From NCBI RefSeq assembly GCF_017357825.1, contig NZ_CP046072.1, positions 1,426,001 through 1,490,000 on the forward strand: a DNA stretch of 64,000 nt. The letters run 5' to 3'. The notes under the pieces are model-generated. The model saw nothing but the letters and a program-made list of their open reading frames with translations, had not been told where the DNA came from and searched no databases. A program made the translations under genes and the position numbers. Shown one piece after another: positions 8,087-17,434 of this stretch (positions are counted from its first letter, which is position 1; every line of letters begins with the position of its first letter). Source of the DNA: Sulfurimonas aquatica (GTDB taxonomy: Bacteria > Campylobacterota > Campylobacteria > Campylobacterales > Sulfurimonadaceae).

Positions 8087-10912
8087 CTTATGTAGCGCCA
8101 ACTCTTTTTTAAGATACTCACCTGTAAATGAGCCAGTTGTTTCGTATGTACTAGCCAGCTCTTCCGGTGTTCCTTCTGCAATGATAAGTCCACCACCGGA
8201 GCCACCTTCTGGCCCCATATCTAAAATATAATCAGCATTTTTAATCATATCTAAGTTATGTTCTATAATTAGCATAGAGTTTCCAAGTTCAACAAACTTA
8301 TGAAGAACGCCAGTAAGTCTATCTACATCTGCAAAGTGAAGACCTGTAGTTGGCTCATCTAGTATATAGAGAGTCTGACCCGTATCTTTACGACTTAACT
8401 CTTTAGAGAGCTTTATACGTTGTGCTTCACCACCAGAGAGTGTAACGGCATTTTGTCCTAGCGTTATATATCCAAGACCAACGTCTACAAGGGTTTTCAT
8501 CTTCAAGTTTATTTTTGGAATGGGAGCAAAAAACTCAAAAGCTTCATCAACACTCATATTTAAGACATCAGAAATAGTCTTGCCCTTGTAAAATACTTCC
8601 AAAGTTTGCGGATTGTATCTTGTTCCACTACAAGAGTCACATTTAACCATGATATCTGGTAAGAAATGCATCTCTATTTTATTTTGCCCTTCACCCTGAC
8701 ACTTCTCACATCTTCCACCTTTTACGTTAAAACTAAAACGCGAAGCTGTATATCCTCTAATTTGTGACTCTTTAGTTTGAGAAAAAAGATTTCTTATCTC
8801 ATCCATAACGCCAGTATAGGTTGCAGGATTTGAGCGAGGCGTTCTACCTATTGGGCTTTGATCAAGGTAAATTACCTTATCGACATGTTCAAGACCAGTT
8901 ATTTCAACGCCGGCTACTTTATTTACTTTTCTAGCATGGTTTAAAAGTTCACGCGCCGTTGGAAGAAGAGTTTGTAACATAAGTGAACTCTTACCACTTC
9001 CACTTACACCCGTAATACAAACAAAGTTATTTAAAGGGATTTTTGCCGATAAGTTATTTATATTGTTAAGAGTTACATTTTTAATCTCTATAAACTTATC
9101 TTGCTTGCGTCTATAAAAGTACTCTATTTTTTTTCTTCCATAAAGGTAGTCAGCAGTTAATGTTTTTGCTTTTTTAAGCTTGTCTAGAGTGCCACTAAAA
9201 ACAACTTCACCACCAAACTTCCCTGCTCCACTTCCTATGTCAACAATAAAATCTGCATTTTCAATAGTCTCTTTATCATGTTCAACAACTATAACGCTAT
9301 TACCTTTTTCTTGAAGGTTTCGAAGCGTTCTTATAAGCTTGAGAGTATCTCGTTCATGAAGACCTATGCTTGGCTCATCAAGTACATACATTACGCCAGT
9401 TAAGCCAGAACCAATTTGTGAGGCTATACGAATTCTCTGAGCCTCTCCACCACTAATAGTTCTAGCGTCACGCCCTAAAGTAATATAACTTAGGCCAACA
9501 TCATATAGGAAGTATAAACGCTCTCGTATCTCATTTAGAATTGGTGCTGCTATCTGCTCAGACTGCTCATCAAAATTGGAGAAATTATCCTCTGCCGCAA
9601 ACCACTCGTAAGTTTTTCCAATTGGCATATCAAGAAGTTCCGCTATACCTTTGTTTCCAACTCTAACAGCAAGAGACTCGCGTTTAAGTCTATGAGAATC
9701 ACATATATTACATATCTTCTCACTCATATAATCACCTAGCTCTTTTTCATCCTTAAACATGTCATACGCTATGCGAATAATTCCAGGGAAAAGTCGTTTG
9801 ACTTCATGGTTTTTCCATAAAAAACTTACCTCTTCTATATTTCCATGTAGAATTGCTTTTTTCTGATGCTCTTCTAGTTCCGAATATGGAACCGTTATAT
9901 CAATATTATTATGGGCACAAAAGCCTTTTAAAAATGTAAAGTAGTAGCCCTTGTTAAAACCATAAACAATTTTAACGGCGCCCTTTTCTATACTTAAGTC
10001 TCTATCTATAATTTTCTCTTGATCAAGAGCATAACGCAAACCTAGACCATCACACTCACTACAAGCACCCTTAGGAGAATTAAATGAAAATGAGAGAGGT
10101 TCTAATGGGTCAAAACTTATTTTACAGTCAAAACAAGCATTATGTTCAGAATAGTGAATGCTTGACTCTTTTATACCTAACTCATCATGGTTAAGTATGT
10201 CTATTTCAAGTTCGCCATAACTCTCTTTAAGTGCTTTTTCAACATCAGCAGCTATTCTTTCTTTGTTTTCTTCTTTTACTACAACTCTATCAATAACCAC
10301 TTTAATAGTATGTTTTTTAGTTTTAGAGAGCTCTATCTCTTCATCTAAACGCACCATAACTCCATCTATCATCGCACGAACATAACCCTTATGCACAAGG
10401 GATTCTAGCATGTCGGCATATGCGCCTTTTTTTTCACGTACAAGTGGAGCCAAAAGTACAAGTTTTGCGCCCTCAGGAAGTTTTGCAACCTCACCAATTA
10501 TGTCCGAAGCTGACATTTGTGAGATAACTTTTTGACACTTATGACAGTGCTGCACGCCAACTCGAGCATACAAGAGTCTAAAGTAATCATATATTTCCGT
10601 AATTGTTCCAACAGTCGAACGTGGATTTTTTGAAGTAGTTTTTTGATCGATAGCTATGGCTGGAGTAAGACCTTCAATCTTATCAACGTCTGGTTTTCCA
10701 ACCCTATCAAGAAACTGTCTTGCATAAGAGGAGAGTGACTCCATGTATCGGCGTTGTCCTTCTGCATAGAGAGTATCGAACGCGAGTGTAGATTTTCCAC
10801 TTCCACTTAGACCTGTCATAACTATTAGTTCATTTTTAGGAATGGTTAAGTTGATATTTTTTAAATTGTTTTCTCTAGCACCAGTAATTACAATTTCATC
10901 TTTTTTCTTCAT
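8081..10912 (-). CDS. uvrA: Excinuclease ABC subunit A
   Basis: The damage-recognition ATPase of nucleotide excision repair, at the usual ~940 residues. Two ABC modules are visible: the first Walker A GLSGSGKST (about 34-42) with signature ISGGEAQRIRIA and VLDEPSIGLHERD, and the second GVSGSGKSS with LSGGEAQRIKLS and ILDEPTTGLHFAD. Zinc-binding cysteine pairs occur at CHKC, CFDC/CSEC, CNIC and CEKCQGEG/CDSC. The ATG directly abuts the stop of the upstream TSUP gene with no gap, so the two are probably cotranscribed. An intrinsic terminator sits at its 3' end. Confidence 0.98.
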   Translation of the reverse strand: MKKKDEIVITGARENNLKNINLTIPKNELIVMTGLSGSGKSTLAFDTLYAEGQRRYMESLSSYARQFLDRVGKPDVDKIEGLTPAIAIDQKTTSKNPRSTVGTITEIYDYFRLLYARVGVQHCHKCQKVISQMSASDIIGEVAKLPEGAKLVLLAPLVREKKGAYADMLESLVHKGYVRAMIDGVMVRLDEEIELSKTKKHTIKVVIDRVVVKEENKERIAADVEKALKESYGELEIDILNHDELGIKESSIHYSEHNACFDCKISFDPLEPLSFSFNSPKGACSECDGLGLRYALDQEKIIDRDLSIEKGAVKIVYGFNKGYYFTFLKGFCAHNNIDITVPYSELEEHQKKAILHGNIEEVSFLWKNHEVKRLFPGIIRIAYDMFKDEKELGDYMSEKICNICDSHRLKRESLAVRVGNKGIAELLDMPIGKTYEWFAAEDNFSNFDEQSEQIAAPILNEIRERLYFLYDVGLSYITLGRDARTISGGEAQRIRIASQIGSGLTGVMYVLDEPSIGLHERDTLKLIRTLRNLQEKGNSVIVVEHDKETIENADFIVDIGSGAGKFGGEVVFSGTLDKLKKAKTLTADYLYGRKKIEYFYRRKQDKFIEIKNVTLNNINNLSAKIPLNNFVCITGVSGSGKSSLMLQTLLPTARELLNHARKVNKVAGVEITGLEHVDKVIYLDQSPIGRTPRSNPATYTGVMDEIRNLFSQTKESQIRGYTASRFSFNVKGGRCEKCQGEGQNKIEMHFLPDIMVKCDSCSGTRYNPQTLEVFYKGKTISDVLNMSVDEAFEFFAPIPKINLKMKTLVDVGLGYITLGQNAVTLSGGEAQRIKLSKELSRKDTGQTLYILDEPTTGLHFADVDRLTGVLHKFVELGNSMLIIEHNLDMIKNADYILDMGPEGGSGGGLIIAEGTPEELASTYETTGSFTGEYLKKELALHKK

Positions 10913-11650
10913 TTATACTCCAAAAATTCTATATATTAAATATGTGACTATCATTATGTAAAAAAGCATTAACAATCTTTTTTGTATATTAGGACTTACA
11001 ATGTGTTTAAAATGTATCCCAATATAGACTCCCAATAAAGAAGCAAGACCTATACTCACACCAGTTTGATAATCAATATGATCATGCAAAGAGTGTGAAA
11101 TCAATCCAGCTATTGAAGAAAATACCACAAAAAAGAGGCCCGCTGAAGTAGCCTTAGCAATAGGTACATGTAAAAACCCCACAAGTATTGGAACAAGTAG
11201 TAAGCTTCCACCAACTCCAATAGTCATACTTATAGTACCAATAAAAAAACCAATAACAAGCAGTAAAGGCTTATTATTTAAAGTTTTTTCTTCAAGACCT
11301 TCCTCTCTTTTTACAAAAAGTCTAATAAGAGCAAATATTGTAAAAGCTAAAAACAGTATCTCTAAAGTCTCACTAGAAAACATAAATGTAATCGATCCAC
11401 TAAAGAGTGCTCCAATAAATCCACCTAAGCCAATAGTGGTGATCATAACTAGATCAAGCGTACCTTTTTTGTTGTTTAAATAACTTCCATAAAGTGAGCC
11501 AAATACCATCTGAACAACTGAGATTCCTATAGCAACTTTTGTATCAAATCCAAGGATAAGGAGCATAGGAACTAAAATAGTTCCTCCACCAATACCAAAA
11601 AAACCAGACATTGAACCAACAATAATTCCAAGTATAATTAATTCAAACAT
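10913..11650 (-). CDS. TSUP (TauE/SafE) family sulfite/organosulfonate exporter-like permease
   Basis: A 245-residue integral membrane protein with about eight hydrophobic helices and the two-repeat organisation of TSUP proteins: GSMSGFFGIGGGTILVPMLL in the first half and GTISMTIGVGGSLLLVPIL in the second. The paired G-x-GGG motifs are diagnostic. Members export sulfite, sulfoacetate or related anions, which fits a sulfur-metabolising host, but the substrate is not readable from sequence. It lies immediately upstream of uvrA with zero spacing. Confidence 0.85.
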   Translation of the reverse strand: MFELIILGIIVGSMSGFFGIGGGTILVPMLLILGFDTKVAIGISVVQMVFGSLYGSYLNNKKGTLDLVMITTIGLGGFIGALFSGSITFMFSSETLEILFLAFTIFALIRLFVKREEGLEEKTLNNKPLLLVIGFFIGTISMTIGVGGSLLLVPILVGFLHVPIAKATSAGLFFVVFSSIAGLISHSLHDHIDYQTGVSIGLASLLGVYIGIHFKHIVSPNIQKRLLMLFYIMIVTYLIYRIFGV

Positions 11651-11759
11651 TGGGTTCCCTAAACATATATGGAATTATAACTCATTAAGTCTTTAGGATA
11701 GCTCTAAAAATTACTAATTATGCATAGAGTATTTAATTTTGCTTTGTGTTTTAATAAAG

Positions 11760-11765
11760 TATAAT
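11760..11765 (+). promoter_or_regulatory. -10 element of the cheX-like/fliN/fliO-like operon
   Basis: TATAAT 27 bases before the ATG at 11793, preceded by T-rich runs with roughly helical spacing, as in Campylobacterota sigma70 promoters. No sigma54 (GG-N10-GC) or sigma28 site is evident here. Confidence 0.5.
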
Positions 11766-11792
11766 AATTCATAATAAGCTAAAAGGTATAAA

Positions 11793-12221
11793 ATGTTCAA
11801 AACTATCGAGGATGCTTCCATAAACTTTTGTATACATCAACTTCGTGAGAACCATCTACTAAAAGATGGTATAAGTGATAAGAGAACACTTATTGCTTAC
11901 ATAGATATAAACATAGAAGATGATACAAAACATAGAGTCTATATAGCTTCCGATGAGAGCTTTATGCAAAAGGTCTCTAAAATATTTTTAGAAGAAGATG
12001 AAAGTGATGAAGAGACACTTATTGATATGAGTTTAGAGACTGCAAACTTAATTATCGGCAGTGCTAAAGTTCTAGCTGAAGATAGTGATACTTTGTCTTA
12101 TGCAATAAGCACACCGCATTTTGAAAAGATTGGTGTTTTTGACTTTGCATATGATCATGCCAAAACAATTGTAGTAGAAGATTCAGAATTAACTATAGCC
12201 ATTAAGGAATTAAATGTCTAA
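11793..12221 (+). CDS. CheX/CheC-like chemotaxis protein
   Basis: A 142-residue cytoplasmic protein. Its middle, SLETANLIIGSAKVLAED, fits the helix with the E-x2-N catalytic signature of the CheC/CheX/FliY phosphatases that dephosphorylate CheY-P. Only one such helix is visible, as in CheX. The position directly before fliN (8-base overlap) supports a motor-switch or chemotaxis role. The match is to a short motif plus context, so catalytic activity is inferred. Confidence 0.6.
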   Translation: MFKTIEDASINFCIHQLRENHLLKDGISDKRTLIAYIDINIEDDTKHRVYIASDESFMQKVSKIFLEEDESDEETLIDMSLETANLIIGSAKVLAEDSDTLSYAISTPHFEKIGVFDFAYDHAKTIVVEDSELTIAIKELNV

Positions 12222-12555
12222 TCAAGATAAGCATAATGCGACTCACAAAGAACACCCTTACAATAGAGAAGAAGAACTTGCATGGATGGACTACTCTGGA
12301 ATATTAGACATGGAAGTAGAGTTTGTCTCAGATTTAGGTGAAACTGAGCTACCTGTAAGAGAAATTCTTAAACTTGAAAAAGGCTCTATTATAGATCTAA
12401 AAAAACCTGCTGGAGAGAGTGTTGAGTCCTATGTAAATGGGCGTATACTTGGTAAAGGTGAGGTTATGGTATATGAAAAAAATCTTGCCATTAGAATAAA
12501 TGAAGTACTTGATTCAAGTGCGGTACTATACCACCTATCTAAAGAGAGACTATGA
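12214..12555 (+). CDS. fliN: Flagellar motor switch protein FliN
   Basis: 113 residues. The C-terminal ~75 form the SpoA/FliMN domain: DMEVEFVSDLGETELPVREILKLEKGSII ... ESYVNGRILGKGEVMVYEKNLAIRI. That is the classical FliN pattern (V-x-V-x-LG, L.L..GS.I.L, VNG..I..GEVV). It forms part of the C-ring that sets rotation direction and supports export. The gene overlaps the cheX-like gene by 8 bases and the fliO-like gene by ATGA, so all three are translationally coupled. Confidence 0.93.
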   Translation: MSNQDKHNATHKEHPYNREEELAWMDYSGILDMEVEFVSDLGETELPVREILKLEKGSIIDLKKPAGESVESYVNGRILGKGEVMVYEKNLAIRINEVLDSSAVLYHLSKERL

Positions 12556-13463
12556 TTAAATTCCTACTTTTTATTATCCTTCCTTTTTCACTTTATGCTT
12601 CAAAAATTTTAAGTTACAATATTTATGAGAGAACTGATAGAGCGGATGTAATGATCACATTTGACACTCCGTACAATGGAATTATTAAGCAGAGTAAAAG
12701 TCAATCACAACTAATAATTAAGTTAGAAAACGCATCTATAGAATCTGCAAGGAACAAGCGAGTATCTTCTGATTTTCTTCACTCTATAGCTATTACACCA
12801 ATGAAAAACCTAACACAAATAGTTGCTTTAGTTACTCCTTCCACAAAATTAATAGTTTCTAAAACTGCCGATGCTTACGGCCTAAGACTTAGGTTTACGA
12901 ACAAGGTTGTTAATGAAAAAAATCCCACAACTGAAGAGAAGCCTACTTCTTTATCAGGACTTCCAACAAAGCCAGAAACTGAAATCTCAACAAGCTACTA
13001 CTTAGTGATTGGCTTATTGATCATAGGAATTATTTTTCTTTTAGTTATTAAGAAGAAGGTACAAAACGCAGGAAATGTAAAACCCCAAGATTCATGGTTA
13101 TTTAAATCAACGCAAAACACTGCAGAGACTACAACTCCTCAAGATAGTTCAAATAGCAGTGAGCAAAATGTATCTATTAGATTTCAAAAAACTATTAATA
13201 GCACAAATAGTGTTGTAATGCTAGACTTTGGAATTGAGAGTTATTTGGTTCTTATGGGAAATAGTAATATTTTACTAGATAAATTTCATGATAATAAACC
13301 AACAAATCAAGAGGAGTTTGAGTCTATCTTGCAAAATAGACATCAGGAGTTAGAAGATTTTCTAGGTACAGGAGACTCTGACTCTTTTACAAATAATAAA
13401 AAAGAGCCTCTACAAGCATACAAAGAGAGAGCAGCCTCACTAATCTATAGCGAAGAAAACTAA
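12552..13463 (+). CDS. fliO: FliO-like flagellar biosynthesis protein with periplasmic AMIN-like domain
   Basis: Layout of 303 residues: signal or first TM helix (1-17), a periplasmic beta-rich region (18-115) resembling an AMIN domain (ADVMITFDTPYNGII ... LIIKLENASIE), a TM helix around 147-165, and a cytoplasmic part with VVMLDFGIESYLVLMGNSNI, which matches the FliO pattern. FliO assists assembly of the flagellar export gate. In other Campylobacterota a FliO with a long N-terminus follows fliN, which agrees with the order here. The FliO assignment rests on architecture, one motif and context. Confidence 0.7.
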   Translation: MIKFLLFIILPFSLYASKILSYNIYERTDRADVMITFDTPYNGIIKQSKSQSQLIIKLENASIESARNKRVSSDFLHSIAITPMKNLTQIVALVTPSTKLIVSKTADAYGLRLRFTNKVVNEKNPTTEEKPTSLSGLPTKPETEISTSYYLVIGLLIIGIIFLLVIKKKVQNAGNVKPQDSWLFKSTQNTAETTTPQDSSNSSEQNVSIRFQKTINSTNSVVMLDFGIESYLVLMGNSNILLDKFHDNKPTNQEEFESILQNRHQELEDFLGTGDSDSFTNNKKEPLQAYKERAASLIYSEEN

Positions 13464-13483
13464 AAGTTTATTTTCTTTAGCTA

Positions 13484-14623
13484 TTAATCGGTAGAGTTTC
13501 TCTCGTATCTTTCTTTTAAAAGTTTTCCAATTGTCTCCAAATTAGCTAAACTAAGCTCATAAGAGTTATCCATCTGTTTATTTGTATGAAAGACTTCTGT
13601 CACTGTAATTCCATAAGGATCTTTCTTCTCTTTAGTAATTTTTTCATCATCAAAAGTATATAAAAATAGAACTTTTCTAGCAGTTTGAATATAGTATGTC
13701 AGTACAATTTCGTCAGAGTGCTTTTTCTCTAGTGCAACAACAACTCTTTGATCCTCTTTATAATCACCAGTTAAGTTAAGGAGTTTTTTTCCATTTTCAA
13801 TATTTAAATATCCTATATAGAATTTATTATAAAGGTCTTGATATCTTTGAATTTTAAAACTCATTAAAAAATTCATATCTATAATAAATTTTTTATTTGC
13901 TCTAATAGTTTTTGTAATCCATGACATAGTGTTATAATATCTAAAAGGGTGAAGCTTTAAAGTATGTGCTTCTATCATATTTGGTGCTTTTATCTTCACC
14001 TTTGGAAGAAGTTCTCGTTTTTCTTTGGCTCTAATATATGCAAGTACATCAGCCGCTGAAAACTCATTTGTGAACCACACCTTACAATACGATGGAAATT
14101 GCTTAGCGCCCGTAGCACCATCATTTAAAATAATAAGTGCTTTTATCTCATAATTTGGAAAAATAATTTCCAGGAGTGCTTTTTTCTTTCTTAGTCGACG
14201 ACGCAACTTTAAGACTGACTTAACAAGTGTCATCTCCACAAAATAGAGTTCATTCTTTGTAGTCACAAACATTGCGTCAAACTCACTAATTTCTCTACTT
14301 TTTGTTCTATAAACTATCTGCTCTTTTTCGCTTATGGAGAGAGTATTTGCATATGCTTTATGTTTATTTTGATGAAAACCTTTAAGAACAAACTTCTCTA
14401 TATAGTCATTTTCTTTTGCATAACGCAGAAGTTTTTCATATACAAAATTTTCAAACACTTCACCTTCAAAGGAGCGGTAAGAACTAAGAAACGCTGGATC
14501 CTCTTCATCAATTCCTTTACGGATTAATGATAAAAGATGCTTTGTATTGTAGTCATAATGGAAAAGATTATCAGCTATATCAAAGTTATCAAGTTTTCTT
14601 ATTGACTTAGACATTTCTAACAT
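13484..14623 (-). CDS. Hypothetical protein with PD-(D/E)XK-like core
   Basis: I do not recognise this 379-residue protein by name. The N-terminal half contains GEVFENFVYEKLLRYA followed by EISEFDAMFVTTKNELYFVEMT and a basic helix KLRRRLRKKK. This E...(E)FD-x(n)-E-x-T/K order resembles PD-(D/E)XK nuclease folds such as the DUF1887/Card1 type, but the final Lys is Thr, so catalysis is doubtful. The C-terminal half has no recognisable motif. No signal peptide or TM segment. Its start overlaps the dusB stop by one base, so it is the last gene of the accD-dusB run. Confidence 0.6.
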   Translation of the reverse strand: MLEMSKSIRKLDNFDIADNLFHYDYNTKHLLSLIRKGIDEEDPAFLSSYRSFEGEVFENFVYEKLLRYAKENDYIEKFVLKGFHQNKHKAYANTLSISEKEQIVYRTKSREISEFDAMFVTTKNELYFVEMTLVKSVLKLRRRLRKKKALLEIIFPNYEIKALIILNDGATGAKQFPSYCKVWFTNEFSAADVLAYIRAKEKRELLPKVKIKAPNMIEAHTLKLHPFRYYNTMSWITKTIRANKKFIIDMNFLMSFKIQRYQDLYNKFYIGYLNIENGKKLLNLTGDYKEDQRVVVALEKKHSDEIVLTYYIQTARKVLFLYTFDDEKITKEKKDPYGITVTEVFHTNKQMDNSYELSLANLETIGKLLKERYERNSTD

Positions 14624-15573
14624 TATGTAGCCATTTCGTTGTTTTTGAAGAAACTATCTATAGTCTCTCTGTATTCGTTAATATCATTGATGTTGTTCAC
14701 CTCATTTCTAAGTACAGAAGCACCTTTATAGCCCTTTGAGTACGTATGTGTATGTTTTCTAAACATCGGTACACCAAAGTCTCCATAAAACTCTATCATC
14801 TTATCGAAATGCTCCATTATTATTTCATGCTTTAATGCAGCATCAATATGTTCTTTACCCGTACGAAGTTGATGAAATATCCAAGGAGAACCAACTGCAC
14901 CACGACCAATCATAACACCATCAGCACCAGTATGTTCAAGTACCCACTTAGCCTTTTCATATGAATCAATATCTCCATTGGCAATAACTGGTATAGAGAC
15001 AGCTGCTTTAATCTCTCTAATAGCATCATAATCAACAGCTGCTTTAAACTTGCCAACACGAGTACGTCCATGAACTGCTAAAAAATCAGCCCCACTCCCT
15101 TCCACTACTTTTGCTATTTCAACATGATTTTTTTCTTCAAATCCAAGTCTAATTTTGACACTTGTTAGCTCTTTATTTGAAGTCTCTTTCATAGTTCTAA
15201 TAATATCACTCATAAGAGGTAAGTTATTGAGTAAAGAACTCCCACTACCATGTCCAACAACCTTTGGTACAGGGCATCCACAGTTTAGATCTAAGATATC
15301 TATTCCATCATGTTCATTGAGTATCTCAACAGCCTGTCTTACTATATCTATATCTGAACCAGATATCTGAACTGAATAGGGATCCTCTAAGGAACTTTTT
15401 TCAAGCATATGCAATGTTTTTTTAGACCCATGAGCTAAAGCATTTGAGCTAAGCATTTCACTAACTGTTAAATCTGCACCAAATTTTTTCACAACACTTC
15501 TAAAAGGGAGATCTGTAAAGCCCGCAAGAGGGGCTAATACATAAATAGGATTATTAAAGGAGAGGTTTTTCAA
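14623..15573 (-). CDS. dusB: tRNA-dihydrouridine synthase (DusB type)
   Basis: A 316-residue FMN enzyme that reduces uridine to dihydrouridine in tRNA D-loops. Motifs: LAPLAGFTDLPFR near the N-terminus, QISGSD, DLNCGCPVPKVVGHGSGSSL with the catalytic Cys, VKIRLGF, AVHGRTR, and PVIANGDIDS/GADGVMIGRGAVGSPW for FMN phosphate binding. Length and motifs fit bacterial DusB. It follows the membrane-protein gene with a two-base gap in a tight minus-strand operon. Confidence 0.95.
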   Translation of the reverse strand: MKNLSFNNPIYVLAPLAGFTDLPFRSVVKKFGADLTVSEMLSSNALAHGSKKTLHMLEKSSLEDPYSVQISGSDIDIVRQAVEILNEHDGIDILDLNCGCPVPKVVGHGSGSSLLNNLPLMSDIIRTMKETSNKELTSVKIRLGFEEKNHVEIAKVVEGSGADFLAVHGRTRVGKFKAAVDYDAIREIKAAVSIPVIANGDIDSYEKAKWVLEHTGADGVMIGRGAVGSPWIFHQLRTGKEHIDAALKHEIIMEHFDKMIEFYGDFGVPMFRKHTHTYSKGYKGASVLRNEVNNINDINEYRETIDSFFKNNEMAT

Positions 15574-15575
15574 AC

Positions 15576-16601
15576 TTATATACTAAAGAAGAGTTCTATG
15601 TTAAAGTGATGTCCACACTCTTTAAGAGCCCTATATGCCTTAAAGTCTAGATATTCATCAGGTTGTGATATTTGTAGTAGAGAGTCAATGGCCTCCATCA
15701 TCTCTAAATCAAAAAGTGTGTAAAGGTATGCATCCATAACTATCTCTTTTTTATCACTTAAACGCTCAAAAAGTTTAATTCTTTGATCTGGCAACATTCC
15801 ACCATGTGATAGTGTTTCTGAGAGTTTAATATAATCTTCTCTTGTCAATTCTAGCTTTTCAAAAAGTGATAAAAGTTCATCTGTTGAGATAGCTAAAGTA
15901 AACTCATCTGCATTAACACGTGCTAAAAGAGGGTATAGAGACTCTTTAGTTAAAAGTGCTTTGTACTTTTCAACAGATGAGAGTGGAGCAGTTTTTACAA
16001 AATCCACAAAAACATCTTTTCTCAAGGTTTCACTATATTTTGATGAATGAGAAAGTATAGTATCTGCTGATACTTCACCAGCTTTATATCTATTTCTCTC
16101 ATTTTGAATCACCATCTCGTTTTCAATCGATAAATTATACTCTTTAAGATCTACAACCTTAGAGTTTTTTATATCTTCTATCGCTTGTAACACAGTGTCT
16201 ATTTTAGTGTTATTTGTTTTCCCTACTATATTGCTATTTGGAAATATAGTAGTATTTTCTAAAAGTGTTCCAAGAATCTTATATTTTTCTGTTTTAAAGT
16301 TATAACTTCTGCTTTTTTTACCAAGATAAGTATCTGAAATAGCATCAATTATTTTCTCATGGTCTTTCTCATACTTGCGAAGGTTTAGTGTTCCCATAAT
16401 AGAGTAAAAGGTCATATGTAATACACTCGCAATATAGAGCACAAAAATAGGTAAAACAACCCATATCGCAATGGACAATGATGGCATTGGAATGCCAAAG
16501 AAATCAATACTAACTGTCTCTTGTGTAATATATGTATGTACGAATGCACCTACTAAAGTCATTAGCAATAAAGCAGCTATTGTATACCTTTTAATCTGCA
16601 T
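15576..16601 (-). CDS. Membrane-anchored hypothetical protein
   Basis: Two N-terminal hydrophobic segments (about 7-25 and 40-68) are followed by a long hydrophilic, mainly helical domain (~75-341). I see no catalytic motif. The predicted topology places the large domain in the cytoplasm. It sits between the dksA-like gene (10-base gap) and dusB (2-base gap) in a housekeeping operon, which suggests a conserved but unassigned role. I do not recognise the family. Confidence 0.75.
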   Translation of the reverse strand: MQIKRYTIAALLLMTLVGAFVHTYITQETVSIDFFGIPMPSLSIAIWVVLPIFVLYIASVLHMTFYSIMGTLNLRKYEKDHEKIIDAISDTYLGKKSRSYNFKTEKYKILGTLLENTTIFPNSNIVGKTNNTKIDTVLQAIEDIKNSKVVDLKEYNLSIENEMVIQNERNRYKAGEVSADTILSHSSKYSETLRKDVFVDFVKTAPLSSVEKYKALLTKESLYPLLARVNADEFTLAISTDELLSLFEKLELTREDYIKLSETLSHGGMLPDQRIKLFERLSDKKEIVMDAYLYTLFDLEMMEAIDSLLQISQPDEYLDFKAYRALKECGHHFNIELFFSI

Positions 16602-16611
16602 GTTTAACCTT

Positions 16612-16962
16612 TTATTTAGTTTTTTCCACTATTTCTCTACAATCGATACAGTATATCGCATGTGGCTTAACTTTAAGTCTCTGAAACCCAATATCATCTT
16701 CACACATCTGACAAATTCCATAATCATTATGAGAGATTTTACTTAAAACTACTTCTATTTCTTGAAGTTCTTTCATCTGTTGTCGAACTATTGCACTCTC
16801 AATCATAGAGTTATTATTTACAGCAGCATAATCACCTTCATCATTTAACTCTAATGAATTAAGTTGATTTAACTCATCATTCACACCATTAATATTTTTA
16901 TTAATTTGATCTTTACGACCTTCTAGTATCTCTTTAAAATAGTTTAACTCACTTGCTTGCAC
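16612..16962 (-). CDS. dksA: DksA/TraR-family zinc-finger regulator
   Basis: 116 residues: a coiled-coil hairpin (~5-80) followed by a C4 zinc finger, YGICQMCEDDIGFQRLKV ... YCIDCREIVE. This is the DksA/TraR layout. DksA binds the RNA polymerase secondary channel and with ppGpp controls stable-RNA and stress promoters. The coiled-coil tip sequence (LNDEGDYAAVNNNS) is not the DxxDxA of E. coli DksA in exact form, as is common for shorter Campylobacterota homologues. Confidence 0.88.
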   Translation of the reverse strand: MQASELNYFKEILEGRKDQINKNINGVNDELNQLNSLELNDEGDYAAVNNNSMIESAIVRQQMKELQEIEVVLSKISHNDYGICQMCEDDIGFQRLKVKPHAIYCIDCREIVEKTK

Positions 16963-16975
16963 TTATGTTTCCCTT

Positions 16976-17434
16976 TTACTTATGATATGGATGATTACTC
17001 AGAATAGAGAAACCTCTATAGATCTGTTCGAGTAAAACAGCCTTTGCAATCTTATGACTCATAGTGATATTTCCTAAACTTATAACAGAATCACTTTTGT
17101 TTAAAAATTCATCCTCAAAGCCATAGGCTCCACCTATGAAAAATTTAATCGACATTTTATCATTTAATAGCTTACTAAACTCAAAACTATCGATTAATTT
17201 TCCATCAGGATGCAATGTGACACTATATCCACTATTAATATGTGACTCTAATGCCTTTGTATATGCCCTTTGTGAGGCATCTGGGGAAATAGTGTGTGCT
17301 TTTGTTACATCTTTAGAAAATATTTCAGTATCTGTCACTTTTGCAAAGCGAGAAATCATTTTTATAAGATCTTTATAGAGAGGGTCATAGATACTCTTCT
17401 CTTTTTTTGCAATAGAGACTATTTCTATATTCAT
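16976..17434 (-). CDS. rlmH: 23S rRNA (pseudouridine1915-N3)-methyltransferase
   Basis: A SPOUT methyltransferase of the expected ~155 residues. The SAM-binding knot is visible in the C-terminal half: [14 protein letters not shown], then [20 protein letters not shown] and the terminal YHK that contacts the rRNA substrate. It modifies Psi1915 of helix 69. It overlaps the ThiE-like gene upstream by four bases and is followed by the dksA-like gene. Confidence 0.95.
   Translation of the reverse strand: MNIEIVSIAKKEKSIYDPLYKDLIKMISRFAKVTDTEIFSKDVTKAHTISPDASQRAYTKALESHINSGYSVTLHPDGKLIDSFEFSKLLNDKMSIKFFIGGAYGFEDEFLNKSDSVISLGNITMSHKIAKAVLLEQIYRGFSILSNHPYHK

Noticed and set aside
13484-14623. A CRISPR-associated Card1/Can2-type nuclease
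   Set aside because: Only a loose E...FD...E-x-T pattern is present, there is no CARF-like Rossmann part and no CRISPR array or cas gene in the window.
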